Positions 33,515 through 41,620 are shown, counted from the stretch's first letter. The stretch is DNA of 64,000 bases from Chitinophaga pollutisoli (GCF_038396755.1 NZ_CP149822.1:2852001-2916000), one strand, 5' to 3'. Translations and numbers: made by a program. The notes: generated by a model not told the origin, from the letters alone.

Positions 33515-35650
33515 ATGAGAAATATGCATAAGTCCATTCCGGCATGGACCACCGGCCTCTGTATTCTGGCCGCTTTGCCAACTTTCGCCCAGGAGAAGAA
33601 AACACTCACCTTCGACCAGATCTTTACCAAACCCGTTTCCATCACTGAACCGCTGCCTGGCGTAAGAGCCTGGGCCGACAAAACACATTACATCGAAATG
33701 CGGAGCGGCAAACAGGTGCAGGTAGATGTAAAATCCGGCAACGCTACGCCCTATACGCCTCCTCCGGCAACCGGTAATTCGGTGAGCGTCAAGGATAATG
33801 ACATCTATCTCCAGCGCCCCGACGGCAGCGCGCCCATCCGCCTGACCGCCACGGAGGCCGAGGAAAAGAACCCCACGCTTTCGCCCGACGAAAAATATGT
33901 CGCTTTCACGCGCAACAATAACCTGTTCGCCATCGAAGTGGCCACGCAGAAAGAAATCCAGTATACGACAGACGGCTCGGACGTTATTTACAACGGCTGG
34001 GCTTCCTGGGTGTATTTCGAAGAAATCCTGGGCCGCCCCTCGCGCTACCGCGCATTCTGGTGGAGCCCCGACAGCCGCAAGATCGCTTTCATGCGGTTCG
34101 ACGATACCCGTGTTCCCGTGTTCCCCATCTACAGCGAAAAAGGCCAGCACGGTTACCTGGAAAACACCCGCTATCCGAAAGCCGGTGACCCCAATCCGGA
34201 AGTACGCCTGGCCATCGTGCCCGTAACCGGCGGAAACATCACCTGGGCCGATTTCAATGAAAAAGACGACCAGTATTTCGGCCAACCCTTCTGGACGCCC
34301 GACGGCAGCGCCCTCTGGGCCCAATGGATGCCCCGCGACCAGAACCAGCTCTTCCTCTACGCCATCGACACCCAAACCGGGGCCAAGAAGGTGGTGTACC
34401 AGGAAGAACAGAAAACCTGGATCGACTGGTTCACCGATATCTACTTCCTGTCCAACAACAAAGGATTTATCGTAAAAAGCGACCGTTCCGGCTGGGACCA
34501 TCTGTATCATCACAACATGGACGGCAGCCTCAACAGGCAGCTGACTTCCGGCAACTGGCGCGTAAAAGAACTGCTGCAGATCAACGAAAAGAAAGGCGCG
34601 ATCTATTTCACGGCCCGCAAGGAAGCGACAACCCGTTACGACCTTTATAAAGCCGATCTGAAAGGCGGCGCGCCGCAGCGCCTCACCTTCGGTGAATTCA
34701 GCCATAACGTGATCCTCGCGCCTGAAGGCGATTGGTTCATCACCACCTACAGCAACATCAACACGCCCCCGCGCATGGCCCTGGTGTCAGACAAAGGGAA
34801 AGTGGCCCGCGAGCTGGGCAATGCCCGCGGAACGGCTTACGACAGCTACCGCCTGGCCCCCACCGAAATGAAAACCTACACTACCCGCGACGGTTTGGTG
34901 CTGCCGATCACGATCATCTGGCCCTTCGATATGGAAGCCGGGAAAAAATACCCGGTGCTGATTTCCATTTATGGCGGTCCGGATGCCGGAACGATCTATG
35001 ACACCTGGAGACCCAACATGCCGGCGCAATGGTTCGCGCAGGAAGGGCTCATCCAGGTGGTGATAGACAACCGCGCGGCGGGGCACCTGGGCAAGGCGGG
35101 CATGAACTATATCCATCGCCAGCTCGGCAAATATGAAATCGAGGATTACATGGACGCCGCCCGCTGGCTGGCTACCCAACCCGGCGTGGACGCTTCCCGG
35201 ATGGGCATCACCGGCGGCAGCTTCGGCGGGTATATGTCGGCCATGGCGCTGACCTATGGCGCGGATGTGTTCACCCACGGCATCGCGAATTTCAGCGTTA
35301 CCGACTGGGCGCTGTATGACAGCCATTACACTGAACGGTACATGGACCTTCCGAAAGACAATGCCGAAGGCTACAAGATAACTTCCGTGATGACGCACGC
35401 CAACAAGCTGAAGGGCCTCCTCCGGATCGTGCACGGCACGATGGACGACAACGTGCATATGCAGAATTCCATCCAGCTGGTGGATAAACTGGAAGATCTC
35501 GGGAAGCATTTTGAGTTTATGGTGTATCCTGGCGAGCGCCATGGCTGGGGCGGACCGAAATCCACCCATTCCCGCAACGAGAATTATCGCTTCTACTATC
35601 AAAACCTGTTGCAAAAGCCGCTGCCGGCGCTTTTCAAAGGCACAAACTAA
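33515..35650 (+). CDS. S9 family dipeptidyl peptidase IV
   Basis: A 711-residue exported serine peptidase that removes Xaa-Pro dipeptides from peptide N-termini. Signal peptide 1-25 (ending TFAQ), then the eight-bladed beta-propeller (about 60-470) with the substrate N-terminus-binding pair E169-E170 (VYFEEILG), then the alpha/beta hydrolase domain with nucleophile S569 (GGSFGGYMSAM), Asp at 644/645 (GTMDDNVH) and His676 (GERHGWGG). All family residues are present. It probably works in the periplasm on peptides for nutrition. A weak -7-like TATTTTCG lies upstream. Confidence 0.95.
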   Translation: MRNMHKSIPAWTTGLCILAALPTFAQEKKTLTFDQIFTKPVSITEPLPGVRAWADKTHYIEMRSGKQVQVDVKSGNATPYTPPPATGNSVSVKDNDIYLQRPDGSAPIRLTATEAEEKNPTLSPDEKYVAFTRNNNLFAIEVATQKEIQYTTDGSDVIYNGWASWVYFEEILGRPSRYRAFWWSPDSRKIAFMRFDDTRVPVFPIYSEKGQHGYLENTRYPKAGDPNPEVRLAIVPVTGGNITWADFNEKDDQYFGQPFWTPDGSALWAQWMPRDQNQLFLYAIDTQTGAKKVVYQEEQKTWIDWFTDIYFLSNNKGFIVKSDRSGWDHLYHHNMDGSLNRQLTSGNWRVKELLQINEKKGAIYFTARKEATTRYDLYKADLKGGAPQRLTFGEFSHNVILAPEGDWFITTYSNINTPPRMALVSDKGKVARELGNARGTAYDSYRLAPTEMKTYTTRDGLVLPITIIWPFDMEAGKKYPVLISIYGGPDAGTIYDTWRPNMPAQWFAQEGLIQVVIDNRAAGHLGKAGMNYIHRQLGKYEIEDYMDAARWLATQPGVDASRMGITGGSFGGYMSAMALTYGADVFTHGIANFSVTDWALYDSHYTERYMDLPKDNAEGYKITSVMTHANKLKGLLRIVHGTMDDNVHMQNSIQLVDKLEDLGKHFEFMVYPGERHGWGGPKSTHSRNENYRFYYQNLLQKPLPALFKGTN

Positions 35651-35673
35651 TTGGCGGAACCGTACCGCCAGGC

Positions 35674-35712
35674 AAAAAAAGGCCGTCTCACCACAATGAG
35701 ACGGCCTTTTTT
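35674..35712 (+). terminator. Terminator of the S9 peptidase gene
   Basis: AAAAGGCCGTCTCA (35677-35690) pairs with TGAGACGGCCTTTT (35697-35710), with flanking A- and T-runs so it can act both ways. Confidence 0.85.
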
Positions 35713-35782
35713 ATGGGTACGGCAGTAAAATGCGGGGGCATTGCAAGGTTCGAAGGCGGGTAGCCGCGTGTATGCAGCAGGG

Positions 35783-35890
35783 ATGTCCCACCCACATCCC
35801 ACCCATGTCTTACCTATGTCTTACCTCCTTATATGGGGTAAGTTATGGGTGGGATATGGGTAGGACATCGGTAAGACATGGGTAGGATAT
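35783..35890. repeat. Inverted clusters of 11-bp tandem repeats
   Basis: Left arm: four 11-mers ATGTCCCACCC, ACATCCCACCC, ATGTCTTACCT, ATGTCTTACCT (35783-35826). Right arm: ATGGGTGGGAT, ATGGGTAGGAC, ATCGGTAAGAC, ATGGGTAGGAT (35845-35888), which are the reverse complement of the left pattern with changes. A further related 12-mer lies at 35833-35844. The arms can fold into one hairpin of about 45 bp. No ORF. Function unknown. Confidence 0.65.
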
Positions 35891-36048
35891 CTTTACAGTA
35901 AATGGGCATTAGCATTACGGCAGGCTACAGGTAAGCCTACGGCCCAACGGGCATGACTTGCCGGTTACAGGAAGATGAAATGGAAATATTGTTGGAAATA
36001 AAGCAGGGAAAACTGTGTGGGGTGAGAGCGGTTTCTTCAGTTTGGGGC

Positions 36049-36111
36049 AAAAAAACAGGGCTGCAAGAATACAGCCCCGAAAAATTTTAACCATATCTTT
36101 ATTGAAAAACC
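36049..36111 (-). ncRNA. Multicopy sRNA-like unit, copy D
   Basis: Divergent member of the family. The core reads ACCATATC then TTTATTGAAAAACC (36090-36111), two bases longer and without ATG. The hairpin GGGCTG/CAGCCC (36058-36063/36072-36077) replaces the GC pair of the other copies by a T-A pair, a compensatory change. One inner pair is G-U on the minus-strand RNA but a C-A clash on the plus strand, so minus-strand transcription is favoured. The TTCT loop is kept. A T-run follows (complement of 36049-36055). Confidence 0.55.
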
Positions 36112-36116
36112 TGTTA

Positions 36117-36185
36117 CAAATTTCCATAATTTAGAAACATCTCGCATCTGCAAACTAGCGAACGCTATATTTTTTCCAGTAAACG
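36117..36185 (-). promoter_or_regulatory. sRNA copy D promoter with 21-bp direct repeats
   Basis: A -7-like GAAATTTG (complement of 36117-36124, one mismatch) with repeats AGCGAACG (36157-36164) and AGTAAACG (36178-36185) on plus, exactly 21 bp apart, and 33 bp from the -7 element. Confidence 0.45.
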
Positions 36186-36284
36186 TATAGAAAACTCCCC
36201 TGAACGATGGAAGCAGTGAGCGGGAAAATGCAATGCCGGAACCGGCGCAATAATCAGTAGTGAAAAATTATATATGATGTTGTA

Positions 36285-36300
36285 ACGGGAAAATTCCCGT
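36285..36300. repeat. 16-bp perfect palindrome
   Basis: ACGGGAAAATTCCCGT at 36285-36300, downstream of sRNA copy B and upstream of copy D promoter (minus-strand sense). It could be an operator or a weak extra hairpin; no further support. Confidence 0.35.
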
Positions 36301-36315
36301 GAAAGGCAGGCTGAT

Positions 36316-36379
36316 AAAAGAAAAAAGGCGGTAAGAATACCGCCCTTGTAATAATTTTAACCATATCCTATGAAAAACC
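36316..36379 (-). ncRNA. Multicopy sRNA-like unit, copy B
   Basis: Best-formed member. Core complement at 36360-36379 at the 5' end, hairpin GGCGGTA/TACCGCC (36327-36333/36338-36344) with RNA loop TTCT, then T-run (complement of 36317-36326). The predicted RNA is about 60 nt. It lies just downstream of csaA on the same strand but has its own promoter, including the only member with a well-placed TTG at -33. Confidence 0.65.
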
Positions 36380-36384
36380 TAAGT

Positions 36385-36452
36385 CAAAGATAAGGCGGGA
36401 ATTTTCCTTCGCAAGTGCATTTCCGTGAACGCATGGTTTTAGTTCGTGAAGC
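36385..36452 (-). promoter_or_regulatory. sRNA copy B promoter with 21-bp direct repeats
   Basis: -7 TATCTTTG (complement of 36385-36392), 19-bp spacer, -33 TTG (complement of 36412-36414). Repeats on plus: CGTGAACG at 36424-36431 and CGTGAAGC at 36445-36452, 21 bp apart, 32 bp from the -7 element. Confidence 0.6.
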
Positions 36453-36511
36453 GCGGAAAACCGTCTTTTTCTTATTACATTAAGTTTTTTATCATATTAA
36501 TATTTTTATTA

Positions 36512-36850
36512 CTATGCAATCCTATGGCCGTTTTTCACAGGGCGGTCGGGTTGCAGTAATACAATATCCTTTCCGTCCCCGACAACGCCCAGTACAAGGC
36601 ATTCTGAGAAGAAATTAGCGATTTGTTTGACAGGAAAATTCACGACGGCTACTACTTGTTTGCCGGGAAGTTCAGCAGTTGTGTATAATTGCGTGATTTG
36701 CGCGGATGATTTCCGGATACCGATCTCCGGGCCAAAGTCGATTTCCAGCTGGTAAGCGGGATTGCGCGCCTTCTCGAAAACGGTCGCGGAAAGGATGGTG
36801 CCTACATGCATCTGCACCTTTTCAAAGTCATGCCAGGTAATTGTGCCCAT
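36512..36850 (-). CDS. csaA: tRNA-binding (EMAP-like) protein CsaA
   Basis: A 112-residue OB-fold protein of the CsaA type (ITWHDFEKVQMHVGTILSATVFEKARNPAYQLEIDFG, then KSSAQITQLY and VVAVVNFPVKQIANFFSECLVLG). It binds tRNA non-specifically and has been linked to chaperone activity and protein export in Bacillus. The ATG at 36850 (MGTITWHDF) matches the family start. Two copies of the sRNA unit bracket it on the same strand (copy C upstream, copy B downstream). Confidence 0.92.
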   Translation of the reverse strand: MGTITWHDFEKVQMHVGTILSATVFEKARNPAYQLEIDFGPEIGIRKSSAQITQLYTTAELPGKQVVAVVNFPVKQIANFFSECLVLGVVGDGKDIVLLQPDRPVKNGHRIA

Positions 36851-36914
36851 ATTGTATGGATTTGGGAAAGATGGGTTAGAGACTAAAAGCGGAAGATAAT
36901 TGCTTTGGGCGAGA

Positions 36915-36977
36915 GGAAAAAAATTGGGCGGTAAGAATACCGCCCACAATATTTTTAACCATATCCTATGAAAAACC
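36915..36977 (-). ncRNA. Multicopy sRNA-like unit, copy C
   Basis: Core complement at 36958-36977, hairpin GGGCGGTA/TACCGCCC (36926-36933/36938-36945) with RNA loop TTCT, T-run (complement of 36917-36923). It ends about 65 bases before csaA on the same strand, so read-through into csaA is possible, but the other copies have no gene in this position. Confidence 0.6.
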
Positions 36978-36981
36978 AATA

Positions 36982-37049
36982 CAAATATACTTGTGTCTTC
37001 CATTATAGGATCTGGCATTTCGTAAACGCAAGATTTTGCCTCGTGAACG
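36982..37049 (-). promoter_or_regulatory. sRNA copy C promoter with 21-bp direct repeats
   Basis: -7 TATATTTG (complement of 36982-36989). The clearest repeat pair: TCGTAAACGCA (from 37020) and TCGTGAACGCA (from 37041) on plus, exactly 21 bp apart; the proximal CGTAAACG begins at 37021, 32 bp from the -7 element. Confidence 0.55.
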
Positions 37050-37099
37050 CATAGAAATAAAGTCTATTAACACGAATTTAACGTAGTTCGGATCACCCA

Positions 37100-38089
37100 T
37101 TAATGCCTGATCGCCGTCGGTGCGTTGCCCATAATGGTATCGATTTCTTTCATGATTTCCGGGGTAAGCTGCGGATATACCTCCAGCGCTTTGAGCGTTT
37201 CCGTCAACTGCGCTTCTTTCGTAGCCCCCAGGATCGTGCTGGATACATTCGGGTTGCGGATCGTCCAGGCCACGGCCAGCACCGCCAGCGTGGTACCCAG
37301 GTCTTTCGCCACCTTTTCCAGCTGTTTTACCTTGGCGATGTTGGCATCCAGCAGGTTACGGTTGCGGAGCCATTCATAACCCTCCAGGCTGAGACGGGAG
37401 CCTTCAGGCACACCATTGTTATATTTCCCGGTGAGTATCCCCGACGCCAGCGGACTGAAAATCGTGGTACCCAGCCCAACGCTGTTAAACACCGGCAGGT
37501 ATTCCAGCTCGATTTTCTCCCGGCGGAACAGGTTGTACTCCGGTTGCTCCACCACCGGCCCGATCAGGTTGTATTGCCGGGCCACCATATGCGCTTCCAT
37601 AATTTCGGCGGCCGTCCACTCCGATGTGCCCCAATACAGGATTTTTCCCTGCTGGATGAGGTGGGTCATCGTCCACACCACTTCCTCGATCGGCACATTC
37701 CGGTCGGGGCGGTGGCAATAATAAAGATCCAGGTAGTCGAGCTGCATCCGCTGAAGGGCCTCATGGCAGGCTTCTACCAGGTGCTTGCGGCTCAGGCCCG
37801 TCTGGTTGGGTTTATTTTCCGTTCCGCGCCAGCCGAAGTAGGCTTTGCTGGAAACAATATAGGAAGTCCGGTCCCATTTCTTGTTTTTCAGCACGCGCCC
37901 CATCATTTTCTCCGATTCGCCAAGGGCGTAGATTTCCGCGTTGTCGAAGAAATTGATGCCGTTATCGTAGGCCAGCCCCATGAGGCGGTCGCCCAGGGAG
38001 TCGTCGATCTGGGAATGGAAAGTAACCCAGCTCCCATACGACAGGGTGCTGATCTGCAGGCCGGATTTGCCTAATCTTCTGTATTCCAT
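37100..38089 (-). CDS. Aldo/keto reductase (potassium channel beta-subunit-like)
   Basis: A 329-residue NADPH-dependent TIM-barrel oxidoreductase. The catalytic tetrad is complete: D49 and Y54 (FFDNAEIYALGESE), K82 (SSKAYFG) and H126 (YYCHRPD). The cofactor region has GLGTTIFSPLASGILTGKY and the C-terminal TILGATKEAQL. The sequence groups with the AKR6/YghZ-type enzymes related to Kv-beta subunits, which reduce small aldehydes. Substrate unknown. Single gene. Confidence 0.93.
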   Translation of the reverse strand: MEYRRLGKSGLQISTLSYGSWVTFHSQIDDSLGDRLMGLAYDNGINFFDNAEIYALGESEKMMGRVLKNKKWDRTSYIVSSKAYFGWRGTENKPNQTGLSRKHLVEACHEALQRMQLDYLDLYYCHRPDRNVPIEEVVWTMTHLIQQGKILYWGTSEWTAAEIMEAHMVARQYNLIGPVVEQPEYNLFRREKIELEYLPVFNSVGLGTTIFSPLASGILTGKYNNGVPEGSRLSLEGYEWLRNRNLLDANIAKVKQLEKVAKDLGTTLAVLAVAWTIRNPNVSSTILGATKEAQLTETLKALEVYPQLTPEIMKEIDTIMGNAPTAIRH

Positions 38090-38227
38090 GAGCTATGATT
38101 TTTCGGTTTTTCGTGACGGGAGTAAAATAACACTTTGGCATGGTTGTTGGAACTATAGGCGCAGGAAATTTTAGGTTAAAAAATAGCGTTAGATCTTTCC
38201 AGATCGTACAAACAATTAGGTTAAAGC

Positions 38228-38259
38228 AAAAGAACCCGGTCACATGACCGGGTTCTTTT
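38228..38259. terminator. Bidirectional terminator after lptC
   Basis: AAAAGAACCCGGTCA (38228-38242) pairs with TGACCGGGTTCTTTT (38245-38259), 15 perfect pairs around a 2-base loop. It ends the coaX-OMP-lptC unit on the minus strand. Confidence 0.8.
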
Positions 38260-38284
38260 GCTATGGTAACTTCTGAAATATCTG

Positions 38285-38839
38285 TTATTCGAGGGAGAAA
38301 GTGCTGTCCGGCGGTGCGAAAGTGCCGTAAACATGAACGAACTCGGTCCGGCTGAAGTCCTGGTTAGCCCTGAAGCCCTGGCCGTAGAGTGTATCCGTGG
38401 GCGTGGCGAGGCGGCAGAAACGGTCAGTGATGAACTGGGCCGACTTGGAATCCCAGCGGAGGTCTTTGCAGTCGAGGCGCTGGGCGGTAGTGAGGCTGAT
38501 AAATACGACGGAATCCCGGAGGTAGATATCGTTATTGCCTTCGTCGAGGCGGCCGAAGTTGGCGGTAAGGATACTTTCCTTGCGCGCGGCGCTGTCGTAG
38601 AAGATCACCTGCAGGGTTTTCGGGAAGTCGGTATGCGGGGGGTGCGTCACATGTCTTTCCATATAGGGAGAAGTGAGCACGCCCTTCACGGTGGCCGACT
38701 GGCTGACGATGGTTTCCACATCGAAGGCCTGTTCCACGCCCAGTTTCTTGGTATCGAAAGCGGCAACGGCGTTCATATCGTTTTCACACCCGGCCAGGGC
38801 CAGGCATGCGAGGGTGCCGTATGCGAGGATTCGTTTCAA
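38285..38839 (-). CDS. lptC: LptC-like LPS export protein (lipoprotein form)
   Basis: A 184-residue protein with a lipoprotein signal (MKRILAYGTLACLALAGC, Cys18). The body FDVETIVSQSATVKGVLTSPYMERH, then LQVIFYDSAARKESILTANFG and NNDIYLRDSVVFISL is the LptC/OstA-like beta-jellyroll that passes lipopolysaccharide from the LptBFG transporter to LptA. Bacteroidota LptC is often a lipoprotein. It follows the outer membrane protein gene by 4 nt, in an operon with coaX. Confidence 0.82.
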   Translation of the reverse strand: MKRILAYGTLACLALAGCENDMNAVAAFDTKKLGVEQAFDVETIVSQSATVKGVLTSPYMERHVTHPPHTDFPKTLQVIFYDSAARKESILTANFGRLDEGNNDIYLRDSVVFISLTTAQRLDCKDLRWDSKSAQFITDRFCRLATPTDTLYGQGFRANQDFSRTEFVHVYGTFAPPDSTFSLE

Positions 38840-38843
38840 GCGG

Positions 38844-40148
38844 TTAGTCGTATTTGGCCTTGAGGAACCAGCGGTCGCTGAGGGTGAAGCCCAGCGTGAG
38901 GCGGTAATAAGTTTCGCGGAGTTGCTCCACGTTTCCGCGGGAGCCTACTTCGAAGGCGGCATTGATCATCGTAAACTGGTTCATGGCGGGCATGATCCTT
39001 CTTACGGGGAAGCCGGCGCCCACGGAGAATCCGAGGGTATTCATTTCGCGGCCGTCGAGTTTGATATAATCCTTACCGAAATAACCGCCGAGGCGATAGG
39101 TGACTTTGTTCCAGTAGCCGGAGAAGGCTTGCGCGTTGGGGACGAATTGTCCGCCCACGCTCATGCGCCAGGAGTCCTGCGTGGAGTCTACCGCGCCGAA
39201 GTTGCGGAATTTGCTCCATTTGGAGGTATTATAATCGGCGCCGAAGGCGAATTTATCCGTTTTGGTGATCATGATGCCACCGCCCAGGGATTGGGGGTAG
39301 ATGAGATCGCCGCGGTCGCCGGAGGTGTACTTCACGGTGTCGCGGGTATAGAATTCGTCGGAGGATGCGTCGTAGTTGAGGGTGGATTGCAGGCGTTCGC
39401 GTTTTGCGGAGAGTTTTTGCTCCATGCTGCCGGTAACGCCGAACTGGAGGTTCAGGTCGTTGCCGAGTTTCACGATCTGCTGGAGGCCCACGGTGTAGAA
39501 GAAGGAACCGTAGCTGGTGCGCTTCATGTCGCTGGAGGGGGTGATGGCATCCAGCGGTTCGGCCGTGGGGAATACGATGCGGGTGGTATTGGTCACGTTG
39601 CCGAAGATGTACCCGACGTTAACGCCCACGCTGAATCCGCCGAATCCGATACCGGAGCCTACATAAGCCTGGTAAATACCGCCGGAACCTTCGAACTGGT
39701 TAACGGTGTTTACCTTGAGGGTATCGAAGAAAGTTCTTTCCTCGGGAACGGCGATGTTGTAATTCACGCGGGTGAGGGGGCGGATACCGATGTTGAGTCC
39801 CCACTTGGGGCTGAGCGGCATGCCCAGCTGGAGGTAGCTCAGGGTTCCGAACCCGGCGCTGGAACTGGCATCCCGGGAAGTGAGCTTGCGGGAGCCGCCA
39901 TGGACGCCTACATCGAAAGTCACTAACTGAAGCCGGGAATAGCTGGCGGGATTGACGAAGTTGATGGACTGGGCATCGCCATATGCCTGAGCCACGCCTC
40001 CCATTCCAAGGTTTACGGCGTTTTCCGAACGGGAAACTTCGCCTAAGCCGAAGCGGGAGTACGGTGAGTTATCCTGAGCAGATGCGCGATTTGCAGATAG
40101 CAAAGCAGCGCCTGCCAGGCAAAAAAAGCTAGCTTTTGTCCAATACAT
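38844..40148 (-). CDS. Outer membrane beta-barrel protein
   Basis: A 434-residue protein with a signal peptide (ending NRASA) and mature start QDNSPYSRFGLGEVSRSENAVNLGMGG, which is typical of a conserved Bacteroidota outer membrane protein usually found beside coaX and lptC. It continues with barrel strands to the end (GFTLSDRWFLKAKYD). FadL-like transport has been suggested for this group; no proof here. Its ATG overlaps the repaired end of coaX by about 20 nt. Confidence 0.85.
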   Translation of the reverse strand: MYWTKASFFCLAGAALLSANRASAQDNSPYSRFGLGEVSRSENAVNLGMGGVAQAYGDAQSINFVNPASYSRLQLVTFDVGVHGGSRKLTSRDASSSAGFGTLSYLQLGMPLSPKWGLNIGIRPLTRVNYNIAVPEERTFFDTLKVNTVNQFEGSGGIYQAYVGSGIGFGGFSVGVNVGYIFGNVTNTTRIVFPTAEPLDAITPSSDMKRTSYGSFFYTVGLQQIVKLGNDLNLQFGVTGSMEQKLSAKRERLQSTLNYDASSDEFYTRDTVKYTSGDRGDLIYPQSLGGGIMITKTDKFAFGADYNTSKWSKFRNFGAVDSTQDSWRMSVGGQFVPNAQAFSGYWNKVTYRLGGYFGKDYIKLDGREMNTLGFSVGAGFPVRRIMPAMNQFTMINAAFEVGSRGNVEQLRETYYRLTLGFTLSDRWFLKAKYD

Positions 40149-40210
40149 TGAGTGCAGCGATTGAATTTAAACCTTTATACATTAAATACGGGCTTGCAAA
40201 TATCTTATTT

Positions 40211-40870
40211 TTAAGGCGGGAAGCAAAAAAACCAAATCCCCCCTGTTAAAAGCACGTTAAAGTTCCGGTACCTCGCGGCATAGGAACCGATCATGCCGTC
40301 AACCTCCGCCAGCGCGCCTTCCAGCACACCGCTGAGGATACTTTGCCGCGTATTATATCCCACAAAACTATAATGTGCTTCCTGTGGCACGAGCGGTAAT
40401 TTATCGGTAAAAGCGTGCAGGGCCCGGAACCGCATTTCGATACCCGGGCTGATGCCGCCTCCCATAAATTCACCTTTCTTGTTCACGAAATTGTAGGTAA
40501 TGGCCGATCCCGCGCCGATAATGAGACTGTGGGAACCGGGGAACATATCCGCCGCCCCAGCGGCCAGCGCGATCCTGTCGACGCCCAGGGTTTCAGGTTT
40601 TTCGTACACGATCTTCACCGGCAACGGCGTATCGTACCGCAAACGGATGAATTCCGTTTCCCGGGAAAGCAACGCCTCCAGCGCCGGCGGGTGCTCAATT
40701 ACCGAAGAAAGCACGGCGGCTTGCGGGCGATATTCCGCCAGCAACGTGTCCACTTCCGCCAATAACGCCGCCTCGCTGAAAAACCGCTCTTCCAACAGCG
40801 CTCCGTCTTGCATAATGCCGCACTTCAACCGGGTATTGCCCAGGTCGAAACATAAAATCGGGCCGATCAT
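40211..40870 (-). CDS. coaX: Type III pantothenate kinase, C-terminus broken by frameshift
   Basis: Phosphorylates pantothenate, the first step of coenzyme A synthesis. The 219-residue frame has the ATP motif CFDLGNTRLKCGI (7-19), TLGVDRIALAAGAADMFPG, the metal-binding GAGSAITYNFV and the dimer-active-site GGGISPGIEMRFRALHAFTDKLP. After NVLLTGG the frame ends with the odd tail IWFFCFPP. In another frame the DNA reads FFASRLKNKIFASPYLMYKG and stops at 40129-40131 inside the next gene, as expected for the family. The break lies in a six-G and seven-T run (complements of 40237-40242 and 40225-40231). Confidence 0.85.
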   Translation of the reverse strand: MIGPILCFDLGNTRLKCGIMQDGALLEERFFSEAALLAEVDTLLAEYRPQAAVLSSVIEHPPALEALLSRETEFIRLRYDTPLPVKIVYEKPETLGVDRIALAAGAADMFPGSHSLIIGAGSAITYNFVNKKGEFMGGGISPGIEMRFRALHAFTDKLPLVPQEAHYSFVGYNTRQSILSGVLEGALAEVDGMIGSYAARYRNFNVLLTGGIWFFCFPP

Positions 40871-40879
40871 GGCGCCAAG

Positions 40880-41515
40880 TTAAAAATTATCCACGGATAA
40901 ATTCCGGAAGTGACCGTTCAGTTTCACACGGTCCTTCAACCGCTCCATCTCGGTCATGAGGGCAATCACCTTGCTCAGGTGGCGTTTGAGGTACTCCAGG
41001 CGCTGCAATTCCTGGAAAAGACGGAGCATTTCATATTCTTCCTCCAGCGACAGCCCCGCATGATGCGCAATATCGTAGGCGCGCAGGCGATCGTCCTCCA
41101 CGGGGAATTGCTTGGAGACCTGTAAAATATGATGCAGCTCACGCACCGCCATAAGCACCTGTTCGCGCAATTTGTCGCTGGTGCGGTCGTGATTGTCGGG
41201 GTAATTGACGATGGCGCCGGCATAGAGCTTATCCGGCACATCGCGGATAACTTCGAGGATGCGGAACACTTTAAGCCCGCGCGTCCGCACATCGATCTCT
41301 CCGTTGTCGTATGTTTTCTCGACCTGTGCGATTTCCACGAGCGTGCCGTATTCATTGACTTTCTTTTTGATCACAGCGGGGATACCGAAAGGCTTGCCTT
41401 CGCGGATGCATTCATCGACCATTTGCTTGTACCGCGGTTCGAATATATGCAGGTTGAGCATCTCGCCCGGGTAAACAACGATGCCAAGGGGAAATATCGG
41501 AATAAAGTTCGTCAT
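40880..41515 (-). CDS. LON peptidase N-terminal (substrate-binding) domain protein
   Basis: A 211-residue protein made only of the LON substrate-binding domain, without ATPase or protease: FIPIFPLGIVVYPGEMLNLHIFEPRYKQMV at residues 4-33, KPFGIPAV, and VEIAQVEKTYDNGEIDVRTRGLKVFRI. The second half is a helical bundle with heptad-like Leu spacing (LFQELQRLEYLKRHLSKVIALM). The role of standalone LON domains is not clear. It lies just upstream of coaX and is probably the first gene of that unit. Confidence 0.88.
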   Translation of the reverse strand: MTNFIPIFPLGIVVYPGEMLNLHIFEPRYKQMVDECIREGKPFGIPAVIKKKVNEYGTLVEIAQVEKTYDNGEIDVRTRGLKVFRILEVIRDVPDKLYAGAIVNYPDNHDRTSDKLREQVLMAVRELHHILQVSKQFPVEDDRLRAYDIAHHAGLSLEEEYEMLRLFQELQRLEYLKRHLSKVIALMTEMERLKDRVKLNGHFRNLSVDNF

Positions 41516-41620
41516 AGTAAGGTTTCAGTTCTTTCACCTGTTTTAAGTTACGATTTTCCGGTGAAAAAAGATGGTGCGTTGCCGGGCGATGGCTGTTTTC
41601 CGGAAGTGAAAAATCATCTA

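Noticed and set aside
35915..36127. 70-codon minus-strand ORF
   Set aside because: It runs through the sRNA copy D and its hairpin; other copies do not keep the frame.
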